Shown: positions 56,072 through 64,000 of the stretch, in pieces
Layout: every line of letters begins with the position of its first letter
How positions within the stretch are numbered: the first letter of the stretch is position 1
DNA from: an uncultured Gammaproteobacteria bacterium
GTDB lineage: Bacteria > Pseudomonadota > Gammaproteobacteria > Pseudomonadales > Pseudohongiellaceae
Reading direction: 5' to 3'
NCBI GenBank assembly: GCA_913060495.1
Contig: CAJXRP010000020.1
Span: forward strand, 1-64,000
DNA length: 64,000 bases
The notes under the pieces: model-generated
Databases searched by the model: none
The model's input: the letters and a program-made list of their open reading frames with translations, nothing else
Told to the model about the DNA's origin: nothing
Translations under genes and position numbers: made by a program

Positions 56072-56977
56072 ATGCGTCATCACACCAGCCACCTCTTACG
56101 CCGCAGCACTGTCCTTATTTCAACTCTAATACTTTCTTCGAGCCTCACCTTAGCGGCAGAGCGATCCCTAAGCAGGATCGATATCCGACACGCGCAGCTC
56201 AATGTCGAAGTATGGGAATCTAATACTGAGGATTCAGAAACTATTATCGCCCTGCCCGGTTCCGGTGGCGATGTGAGCAGATACAAATACCTTGCGCCAC
56301 TTCTGGCCGATGCCGGTTACCGTGTTATTGCCGTAAATCAAAGAGGAATCAAGGGCAGTACAGGTGAGCTAGAAGGCCTAACTCTCCATGACTACGCAGC
56401 AGACGTGGCGGCGATAATCGATGTGCTCGAGCTACAAAAAGTGCATTTACTTGGATGGGCCTTAGGCAACCGAACGTCACGGGTTGTGGCTACTGACTTT
56501 CCAGAAAAGGTGGCCAGCATCTCTCTTATCGCGGCTGGAGGCCTCGTTAGACCACTAACCGAACCAGGGGAACTGGGAAGATTGCTAGGAGAATCAGGCA
56601 TACCCGAAGAAGAGAAGGTGCAACTAGCGAGGAGAACCTTATTTTCTCCAGAGACAGATGACGCAATGGTTCGCGAGTATGCCCGGGATTTGAAGTATTG
56701 GCCTGCAGCCCGAAACTCACAGAGGCAAGCAAATAGGAATACAGCGCTAGAGCAGTGGTGGGCCGGTGGAACCGGACCCATGCTGATCGTTCAGGGCATG
56801 GATGATAAGACTGCCCCACCGGAGAACGGTCGTCGAATGAAAATCGAGTTTGGCGAACGCATCACGCTGGTCAATTTGCAGGGAGCTGGACATGCCATGG
56901 GGCTAGAAAAGCCCCAAGAAACCGCTGACGCTATTCTCTCGTTTCTCGTTAAATACCCTATAACACCGCCGAATTGA
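56072..56977 (+). CDS. Exported alpha/beta-hydrolase with Ala nucleophile
   Basis: 301 residues. The signal peptide (to about 29) is followed by an alpha/beta-hydrolase core: IIALPGSGGDVSRYKYLAPL, VNQRGIKGS and a His region GAGHAMG (His274) with acidic candidates in GMDDKTAP (Asp244/245). The nucleophile elbow, normally GxSxG, reads GWALGN with Ala130 (codon GCC). A similar GHALG is seen in RutD. It may therefore be a non-catalytic member, or use another nucleophile. A strong GGGAG lies 5 nt before the ATG. It stands alone between the DMT gene and IcmF. Confidence 0.8.
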   Translation: MRHHTSHLLRRSTVLISTLILSSSLTLAAERSLSRIDIRHAQLNVEVWESNTEDSETIIALPGSGGDVSRYKYLAPLLADAGYRVIAVNQRGIKGSTGELEGLTLHDYAADVAAIIDVLELQKVHLLGWALGNRTSRVVATDFPEKVASISLIAAGGLVRPLTEPGELGRLLGESGIPEEEKVQLARRTLFSPETDDAMVREYARDLKYWPAARNSQRQANRNTALEQWWAGGTGPMLIVQGMDDKTAPPENGRRMKIEFGERITLVNLQGAGHAMGLEKPQETADAILSFLVKYPITPPN

Positions 56978-57093
56978 CCCCTATAGCAGCCTAAAACAGA
57001 GCGCAGTAAACTAGAGTGCGCTAAACTGGCTCTGGATTGTGATTTAAGGGAAGTAGATCGCAATGTAGTGAGGTATAAATAAGGGGCCTAGAT

Positions 57094-60000
57094 TTGTCAG
57101 TCGTATCATCTCAAAAACCAGAAAATAATCCTTCAACAGCAAAGCCAGAACGCAAATGGCTTCGCTTCGTCACTGCCGCCAGCCTATTCGATGGCCACGA
57201 TGCTGCCATCAATATCATGCGCCGCATTCTGCAATCCAGTGGCGCAGAGGTCATTCACCTCGCTCACAATCGCTCGGTCCAAGAGATCGTAGATGCCGCT
57301 ATCCAAGAAGATGTCGATGCTATCGCTATCAGCTCTTACCAGGGCGGCCATATCGAATACTTCAAATACCTCGTGGATCGACTCCGAGAACTAGACGCAT
57401 CGCACATCAAAATCTTCGGTGGCGGAGGCGGTGTAATTATTCCCGCTGAGATTGAGGAACTGCATAACTACGGCGTGAGCCGCATCTACTCTCCTGGCGA
57501 TGGCCAGACCATCGGCTTGCAAGGCATGATCGACGACATGCTGCGCCGCTGCCACGAGGGAGAAACTCGTCCCGCCGCTCCAGATCTAGCGGAACTCGAC
57601 ACACGCAATAGAATCATACTGACACGCACGATTACCGGCATTGAGAATGATGAGTACAGCGAACAAGAATTAGAAACCCTCAGGGACAAGGCGCGCTTAG
57701 TCGAGGCTACACCCGTTCTAGGCATTACCGGAACTGGTGGCGCTGGAAAATCATCATCTACCGACGAGGTGATAAGGCGATTCAGACAAGACAGCGCAGA
57801 CTCGCTAAAGATAGCAGTGCTCGCTATCGACCCTACTAGAAAAAAGACAGGTGGCGCCTTATTGGGCGATAGAATTCGCATGAATGCGATCGGTCATCCG
57901 AATATATTCATGCGTTCGATAGCCACGCGAGATGCAACCGTAGAGATTCCACAAAGGTTGCATGAGATTATAGCCGCCATAAAACTCTCGGGCTTCGATC
58001 TGATCATTGTAGAAACCCCCGGTATAGGTCAGGGCGATGCTGGCATCGTCCCCTTCGTTGATACCTCCCTCTATGTTATGACTCCCGAATTCGGAGCGGC
58101 CAGCCAGCTCGAAAAAATCGACATGTTGGATTATGCCGATGTTTTTGCTATTAACAAATTCGACCGCAAGGGCAGCGAGGACGCACTGCGCGACGTCTGC
58201 AAACAAGTGCAGCGCAATCGCGAAGCCTTCGATAAGATGCCCGATCAGATGCCCGTATTTGGCACCATCGCCTCCAAGTTCAATGACGACGGCATTACTG
58301 CACTGTATCAAGCGTTAGTCCCCTTATTACGCGAAAAGGGTTTGCCTGAGTATCACCAGTCCATCCAGGCGTTAGATACAAAAAAGTCTACACAAACCAC
58401 GCTGATTATTCCCTCCGCACAACAGCGTTACCTAGCCGAGATTGCTGAGGTGGTGCGCGACTACCATGACCAGGTGCAGACTCAATCGCAACTCGCTCGC
58501 GAGAGACAACAGCTCGTAGCCAGCAAAGCCATGCTAGATACTGCTTCGAAAGATAGTTCAGGCCTCGATGAACTCATAGCGCTTAAAGACAGCGCTATGG
58601 ATGGCAAGGCGAAGCGCTTGCTAGATGCCTGGCCGCAACTAAAAGAAGACTATTCGGGTGAAGAGTATGTAGTAAAAGTTAGAGACAAAGAGATCCGCAC
58701 CGAACTGACACGCACCTCGCTCTCTGGCACGAAAATTTCTCGGGTAGCTTTGCCCAACTATAAAGACCATGGTGAATTATTAGAGTGGCTGCTCTTGGAA
58801 AATGTACCCGGCCGATTTCCTTTTACTGCCGGCGTATTTCAATTCAAGCGTGAGTCGGAAGATCCAACACGTATGTTTGCGGGCGAAGGAGATGCTTTTA
58901 GAACTAACCGGCGCTTCAAACAACTCTCTGAGCACTCGGAGGCAAAGAGGCTCTCAACCGCATTCGATTCAGTAACATTGTATGGTTTCGATCCAGCGGT
59001 ACAACCAGACATCTATGGAAAAGTAGGCAACTCCGGCGTCTCCATCGCCACTCTCGATGACATGAAAGAGCTCTACAGCGGCTTTGACCTGTGCAGCCCC
59101 ACCACATCCGTATCGATGACGATTAATGGCCCTGCGCCAACGATATTGGCGATGTATATGAATGCCGCCATCGACCAACAGTTAGAGAAATTTTCCAGCG
59201 ATAACGGCGCACCACCGACTACAGCGGAATACGAAGCGATTAAGGCTCAGGCCCTTGAGAATGTCCGCGGCACTGTGCAGGCAGACATATTGAAAGAAGA
59301 TCAGGGGCAGAATACTTGCATATTCTCCACGGAATTCAGTCTCAAATTGATGGGTGACATTCAGGAATATTTTACAGCTAATAAGATTCGTAATTTTTAT
59401 TCTGTATCCATCTCGGGATATCACATCGCCGAGGCTGGCGCGAACCCCATATCACAACTCGCTTTCACGCTGTCTAATGGCTTTACTTTCGTAGAAGCCT
59501 ATGTCGCTCGCGGCATGAAAGTGGACGACTTCGCCCATAATTTGTCTTTCTTCTTCTCGAATGGCATGGATCCGGAGTACACGGTATTGGGCCGGGTAGC
59601 TCGTCGCATCTGGGCTACGGCAATGCGCTTCAAATACGGCGCCAGCGAACGCAGCCAGAAACTCAAATACCACATACAGACTTCAGGCAGGTCATTGCAC
59701 GCACAAGAGATGTCATTTAATGACATCCGCACCACGCTGCAAGCATTGATCGCCGTCTATGATAACTGCAACAGCCTGCATACCAATGCCTATGACGAGG
59801 CGGTAACCACCCCGACTGAAGAGTCGGTGCGCAGGGCGATGGCCATACAACTTATTATTAACAAAGAATGGGGTTTAGCCGTCAACGAAAACTCTAGCCA
59901 AGGCTCCTTCATCATCGAAGAACTAACGGCTCTTGTAGAAGAGGCTGTGTTGCAGGAATTCGAACGCATCTCCGAACGCGGCGGGGTACTAGGAGCGATG

Positions 60001-60363
60001 GAGACGGGCTATCAACGCGGCAAGATTCAAGATGAGTCCATGTACTACGAGCACCGCAAACACGACGGCAGCCTGCCTCTAGTTGGCGTCAACACATTCC
60101 TAAACCCCGAACCAGAGTCGGGTGTTGAAATAGAATTGGCACGCTCGACCGAAACCGAGAAACAAAGCCAGATAGAGCGTTTGGCGACATTCAAAGCCAG
60201 GAACGTCGATCACGCTGACCAAGCCTTAGCACGACTGCGTCGAGCCGCCATTAACAACGAGAACGTCTTTGAAGAACTGATGGATGCGGTACGCTATTGC
60301 AGTCTAGGACAAATAACAGATACCTTCTTCGAAGTTGGAGGGAAGTACCGCAGAAATATGTAG
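57094..60363 (+). CDS. icmF: IcmF fused acyl-CoA mutase
   Basis: 1089 residues with the IcmF order. A B12-binding domain comes first (about 22-160, [10 protein letters not shown] with the cobalt His35). It is followed by a MeaB-like P-loop GTPase chaperone ([12 protein letters not shown], about 209-220) and a C-terminal acyl-CoA mutase TIM barrel (about 540-1089). IcmF interconverts isobutyryl-CoA and n-butyryl-CoA and some relatives use isovaleryl/pivalyl-CoA, so the exact substrate is not set here. Start is TTG with AAGGGG 7 nt upstream. It converges on monooxygenase cassette 3. Confidence 0.95.
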   Translation: MSVVSSQKPENNPSTAKPERKWLRFVTAASLFDGHDAAINIMRRILQSSGAEVIHLAHNRSVQEIVDAAIQEDVDAIAISSYQGGHIEYFKYLVDRLRELDASHIKIFGGGGGVIIPAEIEELHNYGVSRIYSPGDGQTIGLQGMIDDMLRRCHEGETRPAAPDLAELDTRNRIILTRTITGIENDEYSEQELETLRDKARLVEATPVLGITGTGGAGKSSSTDEVIRRFRQDSADSLKIAVLAIDPTRKKTGGALLGDRIRMNAIGHPNIFMRSIATRDATVEIPQRLHEIIAAIKLSGFDLIIVETPGIGQGDAGIVPFVDTSLYVMTPEFGAASQLEKIDMLDYADVFAINKFDRKGSEDALRDVCKQVQRNREAFDKMPDQMPVFGTIASKFNDDGITALYQALVPLLREKGLPEYHQSIQALDTKKSTQTTLIIPSAQQRYLAEIAEVVRDYHDQVQTQSQLARERQQLVASKAMLDTASKDSSGLDELIALKDSAMDGKAKRLLDAWPQLKEDYSGEEYVVKVRDKEIRTELTRTSLSGTKISRVALPNYKDHGELLEWLLLENVPGRFPFTAGVFQFKRESEDPTRMFAGEGDAFRTNRRFKQLSEHSEAKRLSTAFDSVTLYGFDPAVQPDIYGKVGNSGVSIATLDDMKELYSGFDLCSPTTSVSMTINGPAPTILAMYMNAAIDQQLEKFSSDNGAPPTTAEYEAIKAQALENVRGTVQADILKEDQGQNTCIFSTEFSLKLMGDIQEYFTANKIRNFYSVSISGYHIAEAGANPISQLAFTLSNGFTFVEAYVARGMKVDDFAHNLSFFFSNGMDPEYTVLGRVARRIWATAMRFKYGASERSQKLKYHIQTSGRSLHAQEMSFNDIRTTLQALIAVYDNCNSLHTNAYDEAVTTPTEESVRRAMAIQLIINKEWGLAVNENSSQGSFIIEELTALVEEAVLQEFERISERGGVLGAMETGYQRGKIQDESMYYEHRKHDGSLPLVGVNTFLNPEPESGVEIELARSTETEKQSQIERLATFKARNVDHADQALARLRRAAINNENVFEELMDAVRYCSLGQITDTFFEVGGKYRRNM

Positions 60364-60436
60364 GCCTTAGCTACGCCTAGGCAAGAATCTCAATGGCTAG
60401 AAAAATAAAAACGAACACCACACTAGAAATCCTACT

Positions 60437-60463
60437 CAAAAAAAAGGGCGGTAAACCGCCCTT
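60437..60463 (-). terminator. Rho-independent terminator of cassette 3
   Basis: On the minus strand, AAGGGCGG (60463-60456) pairs with CCGCCCTT (60451-60444) around a TTTA loop, followed by seven or eight T. It lies about 35 bp after the stop of the cassette 3 partner gene. Confidence 0.85.
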
Positions 60464-60497
60464 CTAATTCAACTTCGATTCGTAAATCGAGCTAATA

Positions 60498-61487
60498 CTA
60501 CTCAGTTACGTTCACTGTTATGTAGTCATCGTGATACAGACCACCGTCATCAGCACGGCCCCACAGAACGTAGGTTCCAGGCTCATCAAATGTAACTTCC
60601 ACTTCATACATTCCATCTTCTGGAGCAACCGGAGGTGTCCAGAGTGATCCCCAAGGAGAATTCGATCCAGCGCGCGTGTCTTCCCAAGGCTTCGGTTGCT
60701 GTGGGTTAAATGTCGCTTCGCCTTCACCGCGATAAACATTCCACGAAAGGAACAGACCATTAATCTTATCAACGGTCACCTTTATCGGTGGTGTCATCAA
60801 CAAGCGCTGCCGAACATTATCCTCATTGACCAAAGCCGCAGCCAAGGGACCACCAACAAATTCAGCAAAGCTTCTAGCCTGCTCTACAGGGTCACTAGGA
60901 GTCGGAAGGCCATCGTCGACAACACTAGTCCGCAAAGTCATAGGCTGGCCTACCCTTACGGTACGGATGTCATCACCCTGAACCGTAATTACCGGAGCGA
61001 TGTTTGCACGGGACTCTGGACTACTAGTTCCAGCACCAAGAGAACCTGTCTCAGATGCGATCACCATATTATCAACAAGATAATCAGGAACCAGCGTGCC
61101 GTAGGCCTTACGCTCAACCCCATTTACGTTTAGCGTCCATACCAGTTCGCGATCTCCAAAATCGGAAGGAACTTGAACTTCGAAGGTAAAGCGATTACGA
61201 CGAGGAAGAAAGCGTGTAGGTTGACCACGATCAGCTTCGCCCGGTGAAAACATATTGTTTTCGCCAACAGCTACGAATGGCTCTTCTTCCCAGTTCTCAT
61301 TCATGTAACCGAACATCATGTTGAAGGTGCCATCTTCGTTTGGCCGCCAACCTTCAAATGCCGGTTCAATATGCTGCCCGCTACGATACGTATCTGCTGA
61401 TACCAACGGTGATAAAACCACAGCACCAAGCGCGATCACGAAAAACCTAAAAGCCTTACTCGCGCTTTCAATATTTAAACTTTGCAT
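60498..61487 (-). CDS. Exported partner of monooxygenase cassette 3
   Basis: 329 residues with a signal peptide (cleavage near VSAD-TY). It closely matches the cassette 2 partner: SGQHIEPAFEGW, FGYMNENWEEE, DRGQPTRFLPRRNRFTFEV, ASETGSLGAG, TVRVGQPMTLRT-DDG and VTFDEPGTYVLWGRADDGG. Between them lies a variable middle with PPIKVTVDKINGLFLSWNVYRG. No catalytic residue set is recognised; the conserved WNVYR and DDGG blocks are good candidate functional surfaces. It follows its monooxygenase after 2 nt, so translation is probably coupled. Confidence 0.82.
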   Translation of the reverse strand: MQSLNIESASKAFRFFVIALGAVVLSPLVSADTYRSGQHIEPAFEGWRPNEDGTFNMMFGYMNENWEEEPFVAVGENNMFSPGEADRGQPTRFLPRRNRFTFEVQVPSDFGDRELVWTLNVNGVERKAYGTLVPDYLVDNMVIASETGSLGAGTSSPESRANIAPVITVQGDDIRTVRVGQPMTLRTSVVDDGLPTPSDPVEQARSFAEFVGGPLAAALVNEDNVRQRLLMTPPIKVTVDKINGLFLSWNVYRGEGEATFNPQQPKPWEDTRAGSNSPWGSLWTPPVAPEDGMYEVEVTFDEPGTYVLWGRADDGGLYHDDYITVNVTE

Positions 61488-61489
61488 AT

Positions 61490-62953
61490 CTAATTTGTCT
61501 CCTGCAATGCAACTTCATTACTTATTTCTTCTGAGGAATTAACTGGCGAAACTAGCGGCGCCAAACATAGTGGACATCCGATCACATGATCGTTTGGTCC
61601 AAGATTTAGTGTCTGACGACGATTTTCCATTTCTTCGAAAAACTGCTCGTCATCCATTTTTACGCGCATGCCCAGGTCGATGAACATATTCGTCACGGAT
61701 CGATTTCCAGACCCCTGCCAATTTCTTGGATCAGGTACGTTAGGATTGGTTTCGGTATTGTTCATATAACCGACGATATGCAGAATAGTGCCCTTAGGCA
61801 GCAAAGGCTGTGCATCATTGTCGTAGGCATATCCGCGAACCCAGTTGTGGTCGTAACCGACACAAGAGAGCGTCTCAACTGTATAGCCCCATATCGCTTC
61901 AAGACACATACGCTCACCAGGTGCGTGCAAATGCGGCTCGAATGAGATTATTTTGAGATGGTCCTGGAGCACGGTATAGGCATGCAATTCCTGAGCGTCT
62001 TCGTTGCCGGCGATACTAATGTCTACGCCGTTGCCTAGGCCTAGAGTTGCTCGCTCGTACTTGGGCTCGTAGCCAACCGGGTGAAAACGAAAACCAACTT
62101 CCAAATGAGCTGTTGTGTCCTTACCGTTCGAGTGCATATGAACAGAATCGGATACGAGGAATGTTCCAGCCTTAAGTAAGCGCCCACCATCCTCGTCGAA
62201 GATGTCTGGGTTGCGTCCTACTTCATGCACTGGCCAACTAGTTGCAGTGCCGTCGACACGCTGACCATTCTCGTCTATCTCTGCCGTCGACCAAATCATG
62301 TGGTGGAAGATGAATCTTCCGCCTACTGTGTCACGACCAGATCCTGTCGAGCTCACATCATTTACTTCAACGATTTCTACAGACTTCACATAGCGATCTT
62401 CTACTATGGGAATCGCAATTCTATCTATCTCGCCCCACCAGTCAGGCGTGCCCGCTAGCTTTGTAACATCGTTCGTATTGACGATAAGATCCGGCTGACC
62501 GGCAGTCCACTTTAGATCGTCACTAAATGCTAATGGCTCTGGCGCATCCGCGGGATCACCCTGAGGTGTGCCGCTGCGTGCCCAGGTAGAGATAGCAGCC
62601 AACTCTTCATCGGTCAGTGATGGATCGAATTTATAGTCCTGAATACCGATGTTCTTTTCCATGTACCAAGGCGGCATGGCCCCCGCTCTATCGCGTAGGC
62701 CGGTCTTGTATTCAATCAATCCTGCAAAGGGAGCAACTTCGTCAAACGTAACCAAAGACATTGGAGCAACACCCTCAGGACGGTGACAGTTCTGACAGCT
62801 ACGCTGCAAGATAGGCTCGATATCTTTGTGAAATGTAACTTCATCCGATTGCGCACTTGCCATTGTAGGCAATGCCACAACAGCTAGAGCTGCTAATACT
62901 TGGGATAGTTTTACGATGTAGCTAATCACTGATCGATTGCTTGTAGTTAACAC
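61490..62953 (-). CDS. Cytochrome c-copper type II monooxygenase fusion (cassette 3)
   Basis: About 487 residues. After the signal peptide (ending TMASA-QS) come CQNCH (about Cys53/Cys56/His57) and GAMPPW, then the copper monooxygenase-like part with IFHHMIW, HMHSNG, FEPHLHAPGERM and DHNWVRGY. It ends with CPLCLAPLV as in cassette 2. The two proteins are close paralogues throughout, and cassette 1 is more distant. I start at a GTG (62953) 7 nt after GGAGGG. An ATG at 62968 or 63043 is open, but both lack a ribosome site and the longer one gives a poor signal peptide. It lies 2 nt upstream of the partner gene. Confidence 0.82.
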   Translation of the reverse strand: MLTTSNRSVISYIVKLSQVLAALAVVALPTMASAQSDEVTFHKDIEPILQRSCQNCHRPEGVAPMSLVTFDEVAPFAGLIEYKTGLRDRAGAMPPWYMEKNIGIQDYKFDPSLTDEELAAISTWARSGTPQGDPADAPEPLAFSDDLKWTAGQPDLIVNTNDVTKLAGTPDWWGEIDRIAIPIVEDRYVKSVEIVEVNDVSSTGSGRDTVGGRFIFHHMIWSTAEIDENGQRVDGTATSWPVHEVGRNPDIFDEDGGRLLKAGTFLVSDSVHMHSNGKDTTAHLEVGFRFHPVGYEPKYERATLGLGNGVDISIAGNEDAQELHAYTVLQDHLKIISFEPHLHAPGERMCLEAIWGYTVETLSCVGYDHNWVRGYAYDNDAQPLLPKGTILHIVGYMNNTETNPNVPDPRNWQGSGNRSVTNMFIDLGMRVKMDDEQFFEEMENRRQTLNLGPNDHVIGCPLCLAPLVSPVNSSEEISNEVALQETN

Positions 62954-63043
62954 CAGCGGACCCTCCATTTTGTTAGTATTTTTGTCTACCCTACCTGACT
63001 CGGGGGTAAATCTCATTTTTTTCAGAACAGTCTTAGAAACCAT

Positions 63044-63406
63044 TCAGTTAACAGGGGAATTGAACCAAAAATTGCTTGGGCTGTCTTGTTAATTCTGCAC
63101 TATTCTTCGCGGATTATGGGTTATTGAGGCTAATGGCAGCCTTATTTAGCAACTTGATTGCACTTTTGCGAGGTTTAGCCAGATTTAGACGCATTTTAAC
63201 CACTTTTAACGTATTTTTACCCCAAAGCCTTTCATCTCAGCATGACTTCAACTTAACGAGTAGCTGAGAAGACCTAGGCTCGACCCCGCAACTTTCTCTA
63301 CTAGCGACCTAGATGTATGCCAGTCCCCTACCCCTGTATCGCCTCATGCTGCTCTTGGCTAATTCTAAGAGGGAGTAGCAGCTCGGATTACCAGTATGCC
63401 GAAAAC
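63044..63406. other. Gap between cassette 3 and pnp terminator
   Basis: About 360 bp with no supported gene. It should carry the leftward promoter of cassette 3, and its A+T-rich stretch 63165-63225 fits that. No repeat of the IS-type or tRNA-like kind is seen here. Confidence 0.4.
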
Positions 63407-63437
63407 AAAAAAGCCCGAGCAATGCCCGGGCTTTTTT
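63407..63437 (-). terminator. Bidirectional Rho-independent terminator after pnp
   Basis: AAAAAAGCCCG (63407-63417) and CGGGCTTTTTT (63427-63437) form an 11-bp stem with T or A runs on both sides, about 16 bp past the pnp stop. Confidence 0.93.
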
Positions 63438-63452
63438 GGTACTTCGAGAGGA

Positions 63453-64000
63453 TTAAGCTACGTGATCAGCTCTTTCCTCTTCGCTGATTTCCTTGATGCT
63501 CAGCTTGATACGACCTCTAGCGTCAGTGTCTAGAACCTTCACTAGAACGTCTTGACCCTCTTCCAGGTGCTCGTTTACATTCTCAACACGCTCTTGAGAG
63601 ATTTGAGAGATGTGAACCAAGCCATCCTTACCTGGCAAGATAGTAACGAACGCACCGAAGTCGACGATTCTCGCTACCTTACCGTTGTAGATCTTGCCTA
63701 CTTCGGCTTCTGCAGTAATGGCATTAACCATTTCTAGTGCAGCATCTCGAGAGTCTGCGTCTTCGCCGTAGATGCGAACATTACCGTCATCATCGATATC
63801 AACCGATGCGCCAGTTTCTTCAGTAATGCCACGGATAACTGCACCGCCCTTACCAATTACGTCGCGAATCTTGTCTGTATCGATCTTGATCATCGCCATT
63901 GCAGGCGCGTTGTCAGAAACTGTCTCTCTAGCTGTTGAGATAACTTTGTTCATCTCGTCTAGGATATGGTTTCTAGCTGTATGAGCCTGCTCTAGAGCCT
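63453..64000 (-). CDS. pnp: Polynucleotide phosphorylase, C-terminal part
   Basis: Runs off the right edge: reading continues in frame to 64000 as [17 protein letters not shown], matching the PNPase linker, so this is a partial gene cut by the window. The visible part has a KH domain ([20 protein letters not shown]) and an S1 domain ([26 protein letters not shown]). PNPase degrades RNA 3' to 5' and joins the degradosome. A terminator follows at 63407-63437. Confidence 0.95.
   Translation of the reverse strand, partial: ALEQAHTARNHILDEMNKVISTARETVSDNAPAMAMIKIDTDKIRDVIGKGGAVIRGITEETGASVDIDDDGNVRIYGEDADSRDAALEMVNAITAEAEVGKIYNGKVARIVDFGAFVTILPGKDGLVHISQISQERVENVNEHLEEGQDVLVKVLDTDARGRIKLSIKEISEEERADHVA

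Overview
The window looks like chromosomal DNA of a marine-type gammaproteobacterium. The evidence is the core genes (purE/purK, pnp, nei, a RluA-type pseudouridine synthase, DUF2058, DUF1840), a large TonB-dependent receptor, many exported proteins of families common in aquatic gammaproteobacteria, an IcmF mutase, and moderate GC with frequent TTG and GTG starts. The species cannot be named from the sequence alone. No complete tRNA or rRNA gene is present.

Layout. 1-8100 carries exported enzymes (PHB-depolymerase-like esterase, class C beta-lactamase-fold hydrolase, cytochrome c-PQQ sugar dehydrogenase fusion, a DLQG-W family protein), a TetR regulator and a lamin-tail lipoprotein. 8086-25320 is accessory in character. 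It has one nearly whole IS6-like element, at least two decayed IS6 copies, isolated IS-type ends and most of the tRNA-Met-like 3' fragments. Between these lie a PAS protein, nei-RNase J, a DCC protein, pseudoazurin, a MazG-like hydrolase, a thiamine-diphosphate enzyme and a DUF2805-photolyase pair. 25324-36718 holds a pilin, two very large hybrid histidine kinases, a single-domain response regulator, a pentameric ligand-gated channel-like protein and a REC-degenerate EAL protein. 36806-50259 is mostly housekeeping (CinA-C, pseudouridine synthase, DUF2058, purEK, amidohydrolase). 50595-64000 has a TonB receptor, threonine dehydratase, a DMT permease, an alpha/beta hydrolase with an Ala nucleophile, IcmF and the 3' part of pnp.

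Two signals stand out. First, a two-gene cassette occurs three times (16007-18255, 42952-40400, 62953-60498). Each copy pairs an exported protein, a c-type cytochrome domain fused to a copper type II (PHM/DBM-like) monooxygenase fold, with an exported beta-sandwich partner. Pseudoazurin and a CopC-like protein nearby fit a copper theme. Second, at least six short tRNA-Met-like 3' halves (anticodon loop to CCA) are dispersed through the window. Several are followed about 190-245 bp later, or preceded immediately, by the same terminal motif (TGACAAGTTAACT) that bounds the IS6-like element. This suggests a non-autonomous, tRNA-derived mobile repeat.

Genes likely to act together: nei-RNase J (ATGA overlap); the metallophosphoesterase and MFS permease (10-nt spacing); purK-purE (overlap); DUF2805 and FeS photolyase; the two hybrid kinases (2-nt gap) with the divergent response regulator; and each monooxygenase-partner pair.
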